Source: Ornithinibacillus sp047228935 (GTDB lineage Bacteria; Bacillota; Bacilli; Bacillales; Amphibacillaceae). Taken from it: a stretch of DNA of 64,000 nucleotides. This document shows positions 7,164 through 15,918 of the stretch, in pieces. The DNA is taken from NCBI RefSeq assembly GCF_047228935.1, contig NZ_JBFEGG010000007.1, positions 1 through 64,000 of the forward strand, given 5' to 3'. Each line of letters starts with the position of its first letter. The stretch's first letter is position 1. The notes beneath the pieces were generated by a model. The model was not told the origin of the DNA. It made no database searches and worked only from the letters and a program-made list of their open reading frames with translations. Both the position numbers and the translations under genes were made by a program.

Positions 7164-9851
7164 TTATATCATAACACTTTTACTATTAATGTCCGATATG
7201 TTTTTCCTATTATCTATAAAGTTAAATACATCCGCTGAATATAAACGATAGCCTTTGCTAAAGAAAGAAGAAAGTTTTATACTACCATTGGCAATTTCTA
7301 GAATATCATTATTGGAAATCTTATTTAATATTTCTTCATTTATAATCGATCTATCAACCTTTAGATTTTCGACATAGCAATGTTCTTTCTCTAAATCATT
7401 TAAAATAATTCCTTGTTTGTCATCTAAACTATAAAATGCTCTTTTACCAATGATTTGTGCCTTTGAATATTTAGATGCCAATAATAAGTCCACTAAATAA
7501 TTCTCCCCGTATTTATTACTTGAATTAAATAATGATACATAAGAAATATCATTTTTTCGGAAGTCATTAGTAAGCTCTCTTTTAGTAAAAATTACAATAT
7601 CCTTTTCCTGGTAACTTGAGTTAAATACCTTTTTAAGCCCTTCTGGAACTATGGCAAACAACTTTTTATTTGTGTAATTTTGGTTAAGATACATTTCTAC
7701 AATATTATTAAACTCTTCTCTTGTATTAACAATACTGAGAACCCCTACTACAGGACGTTTTTCAACTACGTTAATTCCTACTGCACTAAAAATGAATTTC
7801 AATCTTTCACTATACGTATGACTTAGCATAACTTCACGATAACCTAAGTGCGCTTTTTGTTTATAAAAAGAAGTATTATTCAGTAGATTATCAAAGATCT
7901 CATTGAATCCTTCTCTATCATTTGCCATAAAGACGGAATTACCAAGAAGATTCTCAATTCCTTTCGAATACGTACTAATTACTGGAGTATTAGATGCTAA
8001 GCATTCAAATACTCTCCGTGAGAACATCGTCGGAGAATCTATCACGCTATTTACGTTTAATGCTAGTTTATATCCTTTATATGCTCTAGAAATCTCTGTA
8101 GGCTTTAAGTTGCCTACAACATGTTTTCTCAAATTCTCTGGGTAATAAAATTCTACTAAATCCTTGCCATAATTTCTATCGAATATATCCAATCCGTATT
8201 TAGCCGCACTTTCAAGTAAAATATTCATATCTTTCTGTCTTTCCAAATACTTGTTGGCATAATATGATCCGGCGAAACTTGCTTTATCTAATCTTTTATA
8301 TTCTTGGATTGGATTATGAATTTCAGGTTGAGCTGCAAAAGGTAATGGATATACATTATTATGTTCAACTAGTTTTTTATAATTGACTACTGAATTTTGA
8401 TCGGTTGTAAAAATATAATCAAAATATTTAGCTGTTTCAATAAAAGAATTAAAATGAACTGGGTCTTCTTTATTCCAAAATACAGTTGGAATGTTGTTAT
8501 CTTTGCACCACTTAACCAATTCTTCTAATTGAAGGGTATTGGTATTATTTATATAGGAAACTTTCCTTGTCCATCTACCACCGTTACCATGCCATGCAGA
8601 CTCTACAAATAAAAGATGTGGTTTATTTATTTCCAGTATAGCTTTCCAGTCCTCGGGACCGAAAGTAATCAAATTAGACTCAGGTCCTAAACAGGCAAGA
8701 GTAAAATCATCTGCAATCACAGCAATTTTTGATTCATTTATCGTCTTCGGATTATCAAAACCAATTTTTCGTAATACAGAAAATGGTAAAAATCCAATTT
8801 CCTTTTTTTGTTTAATAACAATATCATTGATTTCTACTTTTCCTACGCCAGAAAATTTAATTGCTATTCGATATTTATCAATAGATGACTTCAACTTAAC
8901 GTGACGTTTCTCATTTAGCAATAAAGTTTCAATTTGTTCTTTCTTCCCTTTGGAATAAAATACAATGAATAACTCTACCCTTATGGTATCCTGCTTTTTT
9001 CCATTAAATTTAATTTCGAAATTATAATTTGGTGATATATTAGATTCATTGGATAGAGGTGAACGACTAAAATCCACATTTTTTTCCATATAAGATAAAT
9101 ATTTAAAGTCATTCTTTCCAAAATCAGCTTCAAGTTTCATGTTATTTCCAAAAGAAATATGCTTTATATACTTTCTATCTTTTAGATACCATTCTCTTTG
9201 ACTGAAGTCTTTTATTTCCTTAAACGACATCCAATTATACTCACTTATATCTATAACATCTTGTGTTTCTGACTGACTAATCTTACCAATTTCTTCAGTA
9301 TAATTATCCATGTCAATAATTTGAATTAAATCTATATTCGTAACACCTTGTCCTGCAATTCTTATAGCAATTCTGACCGAATCATATTGATTATTTACTT
9401 TAATAACTCGACTCGAATTTATTAAAAATGAATCAATATTAACTTTCTTATTATCCTTGTAATAAATAATAAACAATTCCACTCTAACATTTCGTTCTGT
9501 ATTACCAAGGAATTTTACAAAGTAATTCTTTAAATCCTTTAAACCAAAATTATACTCAACTGGAGCCTTAGAGAAATCTAAGTTATTTTCTTTAAAGGAT
9601 AAATAAAAGAAATCCGATTTAATTTGCTTATGGTTAATTTCCATTGAGCTATTGTTACTTTTTAAAAATACAGGTAATTTACCATAAAACCAATTTTCAT
9701 GAACTAAGTCGACTATGAAATTTTTTCCCCTACCAACTTTAACATTCTTTTCTAACCTTGAATTTGCATCATTTCTATATTTATCTGGATTACTTAAACT
9801 TACTAAATCTTTGCGATACGTTTTATATAAATTATAGTATCTATTAGTCAT
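7164..9851 (-). CDS. Large CgeB-like glycosyltransferase with two N-terminal beta modules
   Basis: An 895-residue protein. Residues about 30-195 and 200-350 are two copies of a beta-rich module; each ends in a G-V/Q-G-x-hydrophobic-x-I motif (AGQGVTNIDLIQI and SGVGKVEINDIVI). About 370-700 is a GT-B domain of the CgeB/group-1 type: FAGSYYANKYLERQ, FDRNYG, LALNVNSVIDSPTMFSRRVFE and LASNTPVISTYSKGIENLL. The last 195 residues resemble a degenerate GT2-like domain (GVLSIVNTREEFNNIVEMYL) without clear catalytic acids. RBS AGGGG precedes the ATG. The operon position makes a wall-polymer transferase likely. The modules may bind glycan or a partner protein. Confidence 0.78.
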   Translation of the reverse strand: MTNRYYNLYKTYRKDLVSLSNPDKYRNDANSRLEKNVKVGRGKNFIVDLVHENWFYGKLPVFLKSNNSSMEINHKQIKSDFFYLSFKENNLDFSKAPVEYNFGLKDLKNYFVKFLGNTERNVRVELFIIYYKDNKKVNIDSFLINSSRVIKVNNQYDSVRIAIRIAGQGVTNIDLIQIIDMDNYTEEIGKISQSETQDVIDISEYNWMSFKEIKDFSQREWYLKDRKYIKHISFGNNMKLEADFGKNDFKYLSYMEKNVDFSRSPLSNESNISPNYNFEIKFNGKKQDTIRVELFIVFYSKGKKEQIETLLLNEKRHVKLKSSIDKYRIAIKFSGVGKVEINDIVIKQKKEIGFLPFSVLRKIGFDNPKTINESKIAVIADDFTLACLGPESNLITFGPEDWKAILEINKPHLLFVESAWHGNGGRWTRKVSYINNTNTLQLEELVKWCKDNNIPTVFWNKEDPVHFNSFIETAKYFDYIFTTDQNSVVNYKKLVEHNNVYPLPFAAQPEIHNPIQEYKRLDKASFAGSYYANKYLERQKDMNILLESAAKYGLDIFDRNYGKDLVEFYYPENLRKHVVGNLKPTEISRAYKGYKLALNVNSVIDSPTMFSRRVFECLASNTPVISTYSKGIENLLGNSVFMANDREGFNEIFDNLLNNTSFYKQKAHLGYREVMLSHTYSERLKFIFSAVGINVVEKRPVVGVLSIVNTREEFNNIVEMYLNQNYTNKKLFAIVPEGLKKVFNSSYQEKDIVIFTKRELTNDFRKNDISYVSLFNSSNKYGENYLVDLLLASKYSKAQIIGKRAFYSLDDKQGIILNDLEKEHCYVENLKVDRSIINEEILNKISNNDILEIANGSIKLSSFFSKGYRLYSADVFNFIDNRKNISDINSKSVMI

Positions 9852-9882
9852 AATCTACCCCTTATACTTTGTTTGTGATTAC

Positions 9883-10290
9883 TTACGTAATTTTATTTTT
9901 CAATTCCCAGTATTTCAAAGTAATTTTACCTAGTGTTGAATTTTCCAATGCGTAGATCCTATTCTTCAGCTTTTTATTTTGTTGTTCAAGTTCATTCATT
10001 TTCTTATTAGCCTCATAGTGTTTATCTTTATAGTAAGATACCAATTCATCATTAGGTTCCTCATTCGACAATAAAGCATTAGATATAAATTGTTCTTGTT
10101 TTTTCATATCTTCAAGGATAAAGCGTAGTATTTCTTCGAATTCTTTTTCTAACTCATTTTTTTCGTTTATTAATTTTTGAATAACAAACTCTAAATCTTT
10201 CTCTTGTTCTATGCCTTTGCCACTTTTCTGCATATTTGATTCAAGATTTTGTACTTTTTTATAGTTTGTGTTTCTTTTCTTGGTAACCAA
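9883..10290 (-). CDS. Small coiled-coil protein in the glycosyltransferase operon
   Basis: A 135-residue charged protein with no transmembrane segment. From about residue 25 to 120 it has heptad-like spacing (FVIQKLINEKNELEKEFEEI, KMNELEQQNKKLKNRIYALE), which predicts two coiled-coil helices. It ends in STLGKITLKYWELKNKI, a short stretch often found at the ends of coiled-coil domains attached to bacterial glycosyltransferases. It may serve as a scaffold or length-controlling partner for the neighbouring transferases. That role is inference from position only. I do not recognise a named family. Confidence 0.7.
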   Translation of the reverse strand: MVTKKRNTNYKKVQNLESNMQKSGKGIEQEKDLEFVIQKLINEKNELEKEFEEILRFILEDMKKQEQFISNALLSNEEPNDELVSYYKDKHYEANKKMNELEQQNKKLKNRIYALENSTLGKITLKYWELKNKIT

Positions 10291-10334
10291 ACTTATCCCC
10301 TCCGGTTTTTAACAAAATTACTATGGTTTTTGAT

Positions 10335-11627
10335 TCAGTTAGTATACATTTTTTTATAACATTTCAATAAGCTAAGTTGTTCATTTTCCCAGTTATATAT
10401 TTTTCTAGCTTTCGTTGTATTCAAGAGTAATTGTTCATAATAACTTTTATGTTCGAGCAAATAATTTACCCCTTTAGCAATAGAATTATAATCATGTGAG
10501 TCTACACAAACTCCTACTTCTTCTCCCTCTACCACTCTCTTAATCTCCGGGAAACTACAAGCAACCACAGGAACACCACTCATCATATATTCAAATAACT
10601 TATTCGATGACGCTGAATAATGATTAAAATTCGTGTTATTTAGTACTTGAAAACCTAGGTATGCATTCTTTGTATAACTTGGGAGTTCTTCTACTGGAAC
10701 TTTTGGTAGAAATTTCACCTTACCATGTAGATTCATCTCATCAACCATTTTTAGAAGATCGGGTTTAATTCTACCATCGCCAATAAAAACCAGAGTTCCT
10801 TCATTAAATAGGGGGGCAGCCTGAATTAATTTTTCTAAACCTCTTCCTGCCTGAATTCCACCTTGGTAAAGTAAAATTTTCTCATCTTTTGTAATGCCAA
10901 GTATGTCATGAAGAGGAGCTATTTTGATTTTTTTTTCATCTTGTTTAAAGGGGTAATTATGGACAACATTAGGATAAAAACCATATAAATCTTCATTAAA
11001 TTTTGCTCTTGTATGATTTTCTACAATCATCGAATCAATTTTTGTTATTAAAAACTTCTCCGATTTCCCATAAAATCCACTGTCGTAACCAGTTCTACTC
11101 GTTTGAACTTCATGCGAATCGTAGATCAGCTTTTTTTTACGTAGACGAATCTTGGAGCAAATATACCCTTGTGGTAAAGTATTTAAATCATTTGAATGAT
11201 AAATATCATATTTTTTTTGAAAACCTCTAGCAATCATTCGGAATATAATACTCCCTCTTACAAATACTACTTTTGCTTTAGTTTTTAAAAGTAAAATAGA
11301 TAATAGCGTTATGGTTCCAAAAAAATAGGGGCTAAAATATATAGCAACTAGCAATAGTATTAATACAGATAACCCAATTAGTTTATTTTGCACTGATTTT
11401 CGATACACTTTTTGCATTAATTCTAGTATAAATGGATATCTTCTAACTCTAAATACACGGAAGTTATCATTTCTTTCTTCATACTTTGGTAGGTATTTAT
11501 CTTTAGGGTCATGGATACAAATTAAATCAACATTATAACCATTTTCCGAGAGAGCTGTACACTCTCTTAACACCCTAGCATCATTTGTGAAGTGGTTCCA
11601 CACAAACATACATACAGTTTTATTCAT
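10335..11627 (-). CDS. GT4 family glycosyltransferase with a hydrophobic insert
   Basis: A 430-residue GT-B glycosyltransferase. The N-terminus MNKTVCMFVWNHFTNDARVL is typical of a GT4 subgroup. The C-terminal domain has LYQGGIQAGRGLEKLI, FIGDGRIKPDLL and the E-x7-E region FEYMMSGVPVVACSFPEIKRVV. Two hydrophobic segments (about residues 80-115) sit inside the N-terminal domain, so membrane attachment is likely. It is part of the minus-strand wall-glycan operon. The sugar specificity is not readable. Confidence 0.85.
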   Translation of the reverse strand: MNKTVCMFVWNHFTNDARVLRECTALSENGYNVDLICIHDPKDKYLPKYEERNDNFRVFRVRRYPFILELMQKVYRKSVQNKLIGLSVLILLLVAIYFSPYFFGTITLLSILLLKTKAKVVFVRGSIIFRMIARGFQKKYDIYHSNDLNTLPQGYICSKIRLRKKKLIYDSHEVQTSRTGYDSGFYGKSEKFLITKIDSMIVENHTRAKFNEDLYGFYPNVVHNYPFKQDEKKIKIAPLHDILGITKDEKILLYQGGIQAGRGLEKLIQAAPLFNEGTLVFIGDGRIKPDLLKMVDEMNLHGKVKFLPKVPVEELPSYTKNAYLGFQVLNNTNFNHYSASSNKLFEYMMSGVPVVACSFPEIKRVVEGEEVGVCVDSHDYNSIAKGVNYLLEHKSYYEQLLLNTTKARKIYNWENEQLSLLKCYKKMYTN

Positions 11628-11664
11628 TGTTTTCCACCCTAATTAGTTTGTCAGTAAAATGACT

Positions 11665-12843
11665 CTAAAGTATCTCTACTAAAGAATTAATATTTGATTC
11701 CCATAGGAAAGCGTTTCTCACATAAAAATTTCCATTTTCACTCATCTCTTTGCTTAATAACGGGTTTGCTTTAAGCGTATCAATATAATATATTAGTTCC
11801 TTAACATCATTCTCTTCTGAAACAAACCCTACTTGTTCTGATAGTATTACTTCCTTTGAATAACCGGATACAGAACCTACAATAGGTACTCCACATGTCA
11901 TATAATCAATTATTTTTCCAGGAAGCACCGTTTTAAAGACATCTTTATCTTCTAGTGTTACTATACCAACCTGATGTGTAGAGATTATATTTAAACATTC
12001 GTCTCTTGTTGTAGGACTTAAGAATGAGACATTTTCTAAATTATTTTCCTTACAGTATTCTAATAAACTATCTCTTCTTAAACCGTACCCAATGATAGTT
12101 AGTTCAATACTTCTATTGTATAATTCCTTCGCTAACTTTTTAAGAACGAAATCATCTTGAGCAAGTCCAATATTACCAGCATAAATCACCTTAAAAGAAT
12201 CTAGGTTTCTTTTTGTTATTTCATCATTTCTAGCTCCATTAGGAATATAAGTTATATTGGTGCTACTCGCCGTGTGTTGAGAAACTATATATTCTATAAA
12301 TCCCCTGCTATTTACTACTATTTCGCTGGCTTTTGTATACAAAAGTTTCTCTATCTTCTTGAACACTTTCATGATAAACGGATTATTAAATACTCCTACA
12401 CCATTTAAAGATTCTGGCCATAAGTCACGAATATCTAGGATTAGTTTCGCTTTATAGAATCTTTTAGCAAACAGTCCTACTATCGCTACAAAAATAGGTG
12501 GTGATGTAGTAAGTACGGTAGTAAATTCACCTTTATTTTTAATGATATACAGTATCATACGAATAGCTATTTCAATATAATAAAATAAGCGGTTCAATAA
12601 ACTTCTAGAGTACTTTTTATTACTAACTTTAATCCGATGAACATCATGATCCAAATTTAAGTCTTCATCATCCCAAAATTTCTTATCCTGATAAAACTTT
12701 CTGTTAGGATAGGTAGGTTCTGTTGTTAGGACTTTTACATTATATCCGCGTTCCTTTAATAGTAGATATATATTTTTCATGCGATTTCCGGCACTACCTA
12801 TTTCCGGATAAAAATTTTGTGAAATTATTAATATCTTTTTCAT
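11665..12843 (-). CDS. GT4 family glycosyltransferase (WbuB-like), first gene of the operon
   Basis: A 392-residue transferase. The N-terminus ILIISQNFYPEIGSAGNRMKN has the glycine-rich acceptor loop of WbuB/WcaI-like enzymes. ILDIRDLWPESL follows, then YAGNIGLAQ and GIVTLEDKDVFKTVLPGKIIDYM in the donor domain. A hydrophobic stretch near residues 85-125 suggests membrane association. It is the first gene of a 12.8-kb run of nine minus-strand genes with gaps of 2-45 bases or overlaps. The long gene-free leader is immediately upstream. Confidence 0.85.
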   Translation of the reverse strand: MKKILIISQNFYPEIGSAGNRMKNIYLLLKERGYNVKVLTTEPTYPNRKFYQDKKFWDDEDLNLDHDVHRIKVSNKKYSRSLLNRLFYYIEIAIRMILYIIKNKGEFTTVLTTSPPIFVAIVGLFAKRFYKAKLILDIRDLWPESLNGVGVFNNPFIMKVFKKIEKLLYTKASEIVVNSRGFIEYIVSQHTASSTNITYIPNGARNDEITKRNLDSFKVIYAGNIGLAQDDFVLKKLAKELYNRSIELTIIGYGLRRDSLLEYCKENNLENVSFLSPTTRDECLNIISTHQVGIVTLEDKDVFKTVLPGKIIDYMTCGVPIVGSVSGYSKEVILSEQVGFVSEENDVKELIYYIDTLKANPLLSKEMSENGNFYVRNAFLWESNINSLVEIL

Positions 12844-13306
12844 AAAAGTCCTCTTTCCCCCACGACACTAATACTGATATTAATTCAGTTATCTATTTTA
12901 CATTTATTGATAATAATATAATTAAGAGTTCAATAGCCTAATAGCTTGAGTCCTATCTAAAGTACCTAGTAGTTTATAAACCTTATTTTAAGAAACCTTA
13001 ATTGTCCCCTAACTCATGACAGTTAATTTGGAAATGTCACCATTAGAAGCCCCCTTCTTCATTATACTAACACTTCTAGTTGCTTGTTAGTGATTGAATA
13101 TATTCTTTTTCTCTATTCCCTATATTTAATTACTTGTTTTAAAATTATTTATAATATCTATAGTCGCATTTCATAACTTTTGCATATTAAGATAATGTAA
13201 GTTTAAGGTCCTATTTTTTTAACCTTTGTTTTATACTACTAAAAATAAAGTCATGTTTTAAGTGACTATAATAGAAAATAGTCATTTTCAGACAAATTTT
13301 GGCGAA
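12844..13306 (-). other. 463-base gene-free region, probable promoter and leader of the wall-glycan operon
   Basis: No convincing reading frame exists on either strand. On the minus strand, TAGTATAAT (near 13062) could be an extended -10. The stretch near 12930-12960 has an imperfect dyad and a GCTATT direct repeat separated by two bases. There is no U-tract terminator between that point and the first GT gene. The length suggests a regulated untranslated leader, but I match it to no known RNA family. Confidence 0.4.
13263..13284 (-). terminator. Weak hairpin after the response regulator gene
   Basis: TGACTAT and ATAGTCA form a 7-bp stem 23-44 bases after the stop codon. The following minus-strand sequence is only moderately T-rich, so termination here is uncertain. 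Confidence 0.3.
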
Positions 13307-13957
13307 TCATACCATTTCACTCAAAAATTTGATTGCCTCCGCTCTTTGGTGAATCCCTATTTTCATGTAGATTTCACTTATATAGTTTTTTACTGTGCCT
13401 TCACTTAAATGTACTTTTTTCATTATTTGTTTGTTAGAGTAACCTTTCATAAAAAGAATAGCTATTTCCAATTCTCTCTCCGTAAAATTAATCTCCCTTT
13501 TCTCTAGCTCTTTTTTTAAAATTAATTTATCATCGAACATTAAAGATTGAACTTTTTTGACTAGTAATCTTGCTATATCTCCAGATAAAACATATTGGCC
13601 GCGAATAGTATCCTTTATTACATTGAATAACGTATCTGAATATATTTTCTTTAGAACGAAGCCATCTGCACCATCTAATAAGCACTGATATATTTTTTCT
13701 TCATTTATGTTATCGACTAGAATAACAATTTTAACTTCTGTGTAAAGTTTCTTGATTTCAACCAGCATTTGGTCTTTGACAAGATTTATGTCCATTAAAA
13801 TTACATGTGGATTATAATTTATTATTTTTTCTGGAATATTTCTTCCATTACAAGAAGTACCAACTACCTTAAAATCTTTTTCTTTTTCCAACAATGATTG
13901 GATTCCTTCAATAAATAATCTCTGTCGATCCGATATGAATACATTAATCACGTTCAT
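13307..13957 (-). CDS. Orphan NarL/LuxR-family response regulator with an atypical receiver
   Basis: A 216-residue protein with a receiver domain (1-120) and a LuxR-type helix-turn-helix (about 150-212: LTERELEI-like FTERELEIAILFMKGYSNKQ, then LSEGTVKNYISEIYMKIG). It has the likely phosphoacceptor Asp56 (ILMDINL) and Lys103. The acidic pair normally reading DD is Ser9-Asp10, and the switch Thr/Ser position in KIVILV is Val81. These changes suggest weak or non-canonical phosphorylation. No histidine kinase gene is adjacent. It lies directly upstream of, and in the same direction as, the wall-glycan operon leader, so it may control it, but this is only positional inference. Confidence 0.85.
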   Translation of the reverse strand: MNVINVFISDRQRLFIEGIQSLLEKEKDFKVVGTSCNGRNIPEKIINYNPHVILMDINLVKDQMLVEIKKLYTEVKIVILVDNINEEKIYQCLLDGADGFVLKKIYSDTLFNVIKDTIRGQYVLSGDIARLLVKKVQSLMFDDKLILKKELEKREINFTERELEIAILFMKGYSNKQIMKKVHLSEGTVKNYISEIYMKIGIHQRAEAIKFLSEMV

Positions 13958-14165
13958 TCTCCTTTATGAAACTTTCTAATAACTCGGACAATTATTATAT
14001 CAAAAGTTATTATTTTTATTTGTAAAATTATAACAAAGCAAGAGATGAATTTATTCTATTTGAACTTAATTAATGAAAAAATTACATTTACTTATATGGA
14101 AAATTTTTGTTGTCTGCCTTTATTTATTTCTTATTTTGTAATTTTTTGTTACGTCCAAACTTAAG

Positions 14166-14197
14166 AAAGCTACCAAGATAGGTAGCTTTCCCTTTTT
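14166..14197. terminator. Terminator-like hairpin after the repeat membrane protein
   Basis: AAAGCTACC and GGTAGCTTT form a 9-bp stem with a 6-base loop. The T-tract is better on the plus strand (CCCTTTTT), while the minus strand reads TTTCTTAAG. It lies just after the minus-strand gene ending at 14202 and may act in both directions. Confidence 0.5.
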
Positions 14198-14201
14198 ATT
14201 A

Positions 14202-14954
14202 TTATCTACTCTCAAAATCAACCTCATTCAACCCACTAATCTGAATTTCCTGACCTTCCTCCAACGTAATAGTAAGCTGCTTAACCCCAAGTTCCCCCGA
14301 AGCATCCAGGATTTCGTTCGTAGATGGTAATCCCATTTCATTATAGATAAAAAAGTTACCCATACCACTTGGAGCTGTAACATTATACCTACCTGGTTCA
14401 ATATCTAATCCAACTTCCCAGCTTCCTGCTGAAAGTGTATTCGATAAAGAAGTCTCTGCAGGTTTAAACACTACCGAATTTAGTCCTGAGATTTCAATCT
14501 CTTGTCCTGCTTCCAAGTTAGTCGTAATACTTGTCACACCAGTATCACCCGTGTTATCAAGAATTTCATTTACTTCTGGTAATCCATTTTCATCATAAAC
14601 GAATAAATTCCCCATTCCATCGCCAGTTATCACATAACGTCCTACTGGGATATCCTCACCGACGATAAATCTTCCAGCATTAAGTGTTGTTTCTTCCGCA
14701 TTGGAATTGTCTCGAGTTGCAGGCTCTTCCGCTTCAGCCTCTTCTCCAGCATTATCATTCGTACCCTGTTTGTTATCAGCGGTTTCATCTGTAGTATCTG
14801 TACCGTCATCCTGTATTTCCTCAGTAGCATTTTCTTCTTCGACAGGATCTTCGTCATCACCACCGCCAAAAAGGGCAAACAACAGAATAATTGCGATAAT
14901 TAACCAAAACCACCATCTTTTATAAAACGGTGTTTTATTTTCCTTATCAGCCAT
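14202..14954 (-). CDS. Membrane-anchored protein with two tandem repeats of about 65 residues
   Basis: A 250-residue protein. A basic N-terminus and one transmembrane helix (WWFWLIIAIILLFALFGGG) come first. A very acidic low-complexity linker (about 32-88) follows, rich in Glu, Asp, Thr and Asn. Then there are two copies of a domain (about 90-170 and 178-248): each has a VGxDIPVGRY or VGLDIEPGRY turn, MGNLFVYDE or MGNFFIYNE, GLPxxNEILD and GVTSIT or GVKQLT with an EAGQEIEISGLN-like end. The domain should face the outside. I know similar modules from Gram-positive and phage-related proteins but no assigned function. It follows the DUF1659-DUF2922-YvrJ genes at 66 bases. Confidence 0.75.
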   Translation of the reverse strand: MADKENKTPFYKRWWFWLIIAIILLFALFGGGDDEDPVEEENATEEIQDDGTDTTDETADNKQGTNDNAGEEAEAEEPATRDNSNAEETTLNAGRFIVGEDIPVGRYVITGDGMGNLFVYDENGLPEVNEILDNTGDTGVTSITTNLEAGQEIEISGLNSVVFKPAETSLSNTLSAGSWEVGLDIEPGRYNVTAPSGMGNFFIYNEMGLPSTNEILDASGELGVKQLTITLEEGQEIQISGLNEVDFESR

Positions 14955-15019
14955 ATTACATCCCTCCTTAGTGGTTTTAGTATGGACAAGATAAGGAACT
15001 GTTATTACAACCTTCCTTC

Positions 15020-15154
15020 CTACTTCATTCTTTCGGGTAAAGCATGGATTGACTCGATTAAAGTGTTGAGCTTGCCTTCAATTCTGTGTAACAAATAAAA
15101 CGTTACTGCAATCGGAAAGCCAACATCTGTTACGAGTGACACCCACTTTTCCAC
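15020..15154 (-). CDS. yvrJ: YvrJ family small membrane protein (GTG start)
   Basis: A 44-residue protein missed by usual length cut-offs. It starts at GTG seven bases after GGAGG and ends TAG. The sequence begins MEKWVSLVTDVGFPIAVTFY, continues with LLHRIEGKLNTLIESI and ends ERMK. The xxVGFPIAVTFYLL motif is characteristic of the YvrJ family. One transmembrane segment is predicted. The gene commonly follows DUF1659 and DUF2922 genes in Bacillales, as it does here. Function is unknown. Confidence 0.85.
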   Translation of the reverse strand: MEKWVSLVTDVGFPIAVTFYLLHRIEGKLNTLIESIHALPERMK

Positions 15155-15180
15155 TTCATCACCTCCAACTTATAACACTT

Positions 15181-15217
15181 AAAAAAGAAGTTACCTGGAG
15201 GATTCACTCCTCCAGGC
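15181..15217 (-). terminator. Strong intrinsic terminator after the DUF2922 gene
   Basis: On the minus strand CCTGGAGGA pairs with TCCTCCAGG around a 5-base loop, followed by AACTTCTTTTTT. It lies between the DUF2922 and YvrJ genes, so YvrJ is expressed by read-through or from its own promoter. Confidence 0.8.
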
Positions 15218-15230
15218 AACCTCCTTATCC

Positions 15231-15446
15231 TTAAATTAATTCAATATCTTGAACATTACGTTCTACTATTCGAGCACTTTTTTTGGCTACTAAATCTCCC
15301 CCACTTGTTGTGAAGGCATTTTGAGCTAATATTTCATCCATTGCTGCTGATACTGCAGCAGGATCAACTGGTTCGATAGGTTTTTCCAGTGAGTACGTCA
15401 CCGTTTTCCCATCTTCATTTTCAAATTTTAATTCAAGCGTCTTCAC
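15231..15446 (-). CDS. DUF2922 domain-containing protein
   Basis: A 71-residue protein starting MKTLELKFENEDGKTVTYSL, the typical DUF2922 beginning: a short beta-hairpin followed by a P-x-x-x-V-x-x-A-M-D-x-I-L helix. The family is widespread in Firmicutes, encoded next to DUF1659 and YvrJ, and of unknown function. A good GGAGG site precedes the ATG. It lies 43 bases after the DUF1659 gene. Confidence 0.85.
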   Translation of the reverse strand: MKTLELKFENEDGKTVTYSLEKPIEPVDPAAVSAAMDEILAQNAFTTSGGDLVAKKSARIVERNVQDIELI

Positions 15447-15489
15447 TTACTGACCTCCTTTCTTCTACTTAAGAATTGTTTTTACGCCA

Positions 15490-15714
15490 TTAGACTTCAC
15501 GAATGTCAGAGCTGTCTTTACGCTCGATATTAAATAATGGGCGTTCTTGCAATACAACAAATGCATTTGCGATTGCGTATAATTGATCCGCAGTTGCTTC
15601 TGTCTTAACATTGTTGAACGTTTTCGCCTTATAAACTGGTTCACCACTAATTGGATCATCACCATCATATAAAACGAGTCGTAACTGTGAATTCGTCATA
15701 TCTGCTACTGCCAT
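15490..15714 (-). CDS. DUF1659 domain-containing protein
   Basis: A 74-residue protein with the family pattern: LRLVLYDGDDPISGEPVYKA, TFNNVKTEATADQLYAIANA and a C-terminal LF-x-I-x-R-x-D-S-S-D-I region. The first part is beta-rich and the middle is a helix. The GGAGG site lies just upstream of the ATG. It is the first of three small genes (DUF1659, DUF2922, YvrJ) that commonly occur together. Function is unknown. Confidence 0.85.
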   Translation of the reverse strand: MAVADMTNSQLRLVLYDGDDPISGEPVYKAKTFNNVKTEATADQLYAIANAFVVLQERPLFNIERKDSSDIREV

Positions 15715-15918
15715 GTATTATCACCTCCTTTCACTATTACAATCGAAAGTAATCCGTAAAAGGTGGCAAAATGAATAATTTTTATACATTTTCCAACAAA
15801 TTCCTAATTCTCTAGTGTCAGAAAAAAACTACTATGTTAAAATGAAAAGGATAAAAAATAGTAAACCACTGGCATAAGTTTAACTTGCACTTTGCCAGGC
15901 ATAACGTGGAGTGATCAC

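Noticed and set aside
14642..14925. Two reading frames antisense or frame-shifted to the acidic repeat protein
   Set aside because: Low-complexity shadows of the Glu/Asp-rich linker of the real gene.
15465..15668. 67-codon minus-strand frame overlapping the DUF1659 gene
   Set aside because: Out-of-frame shadow; DUF1659 matches the other frame and has the ribosome site.
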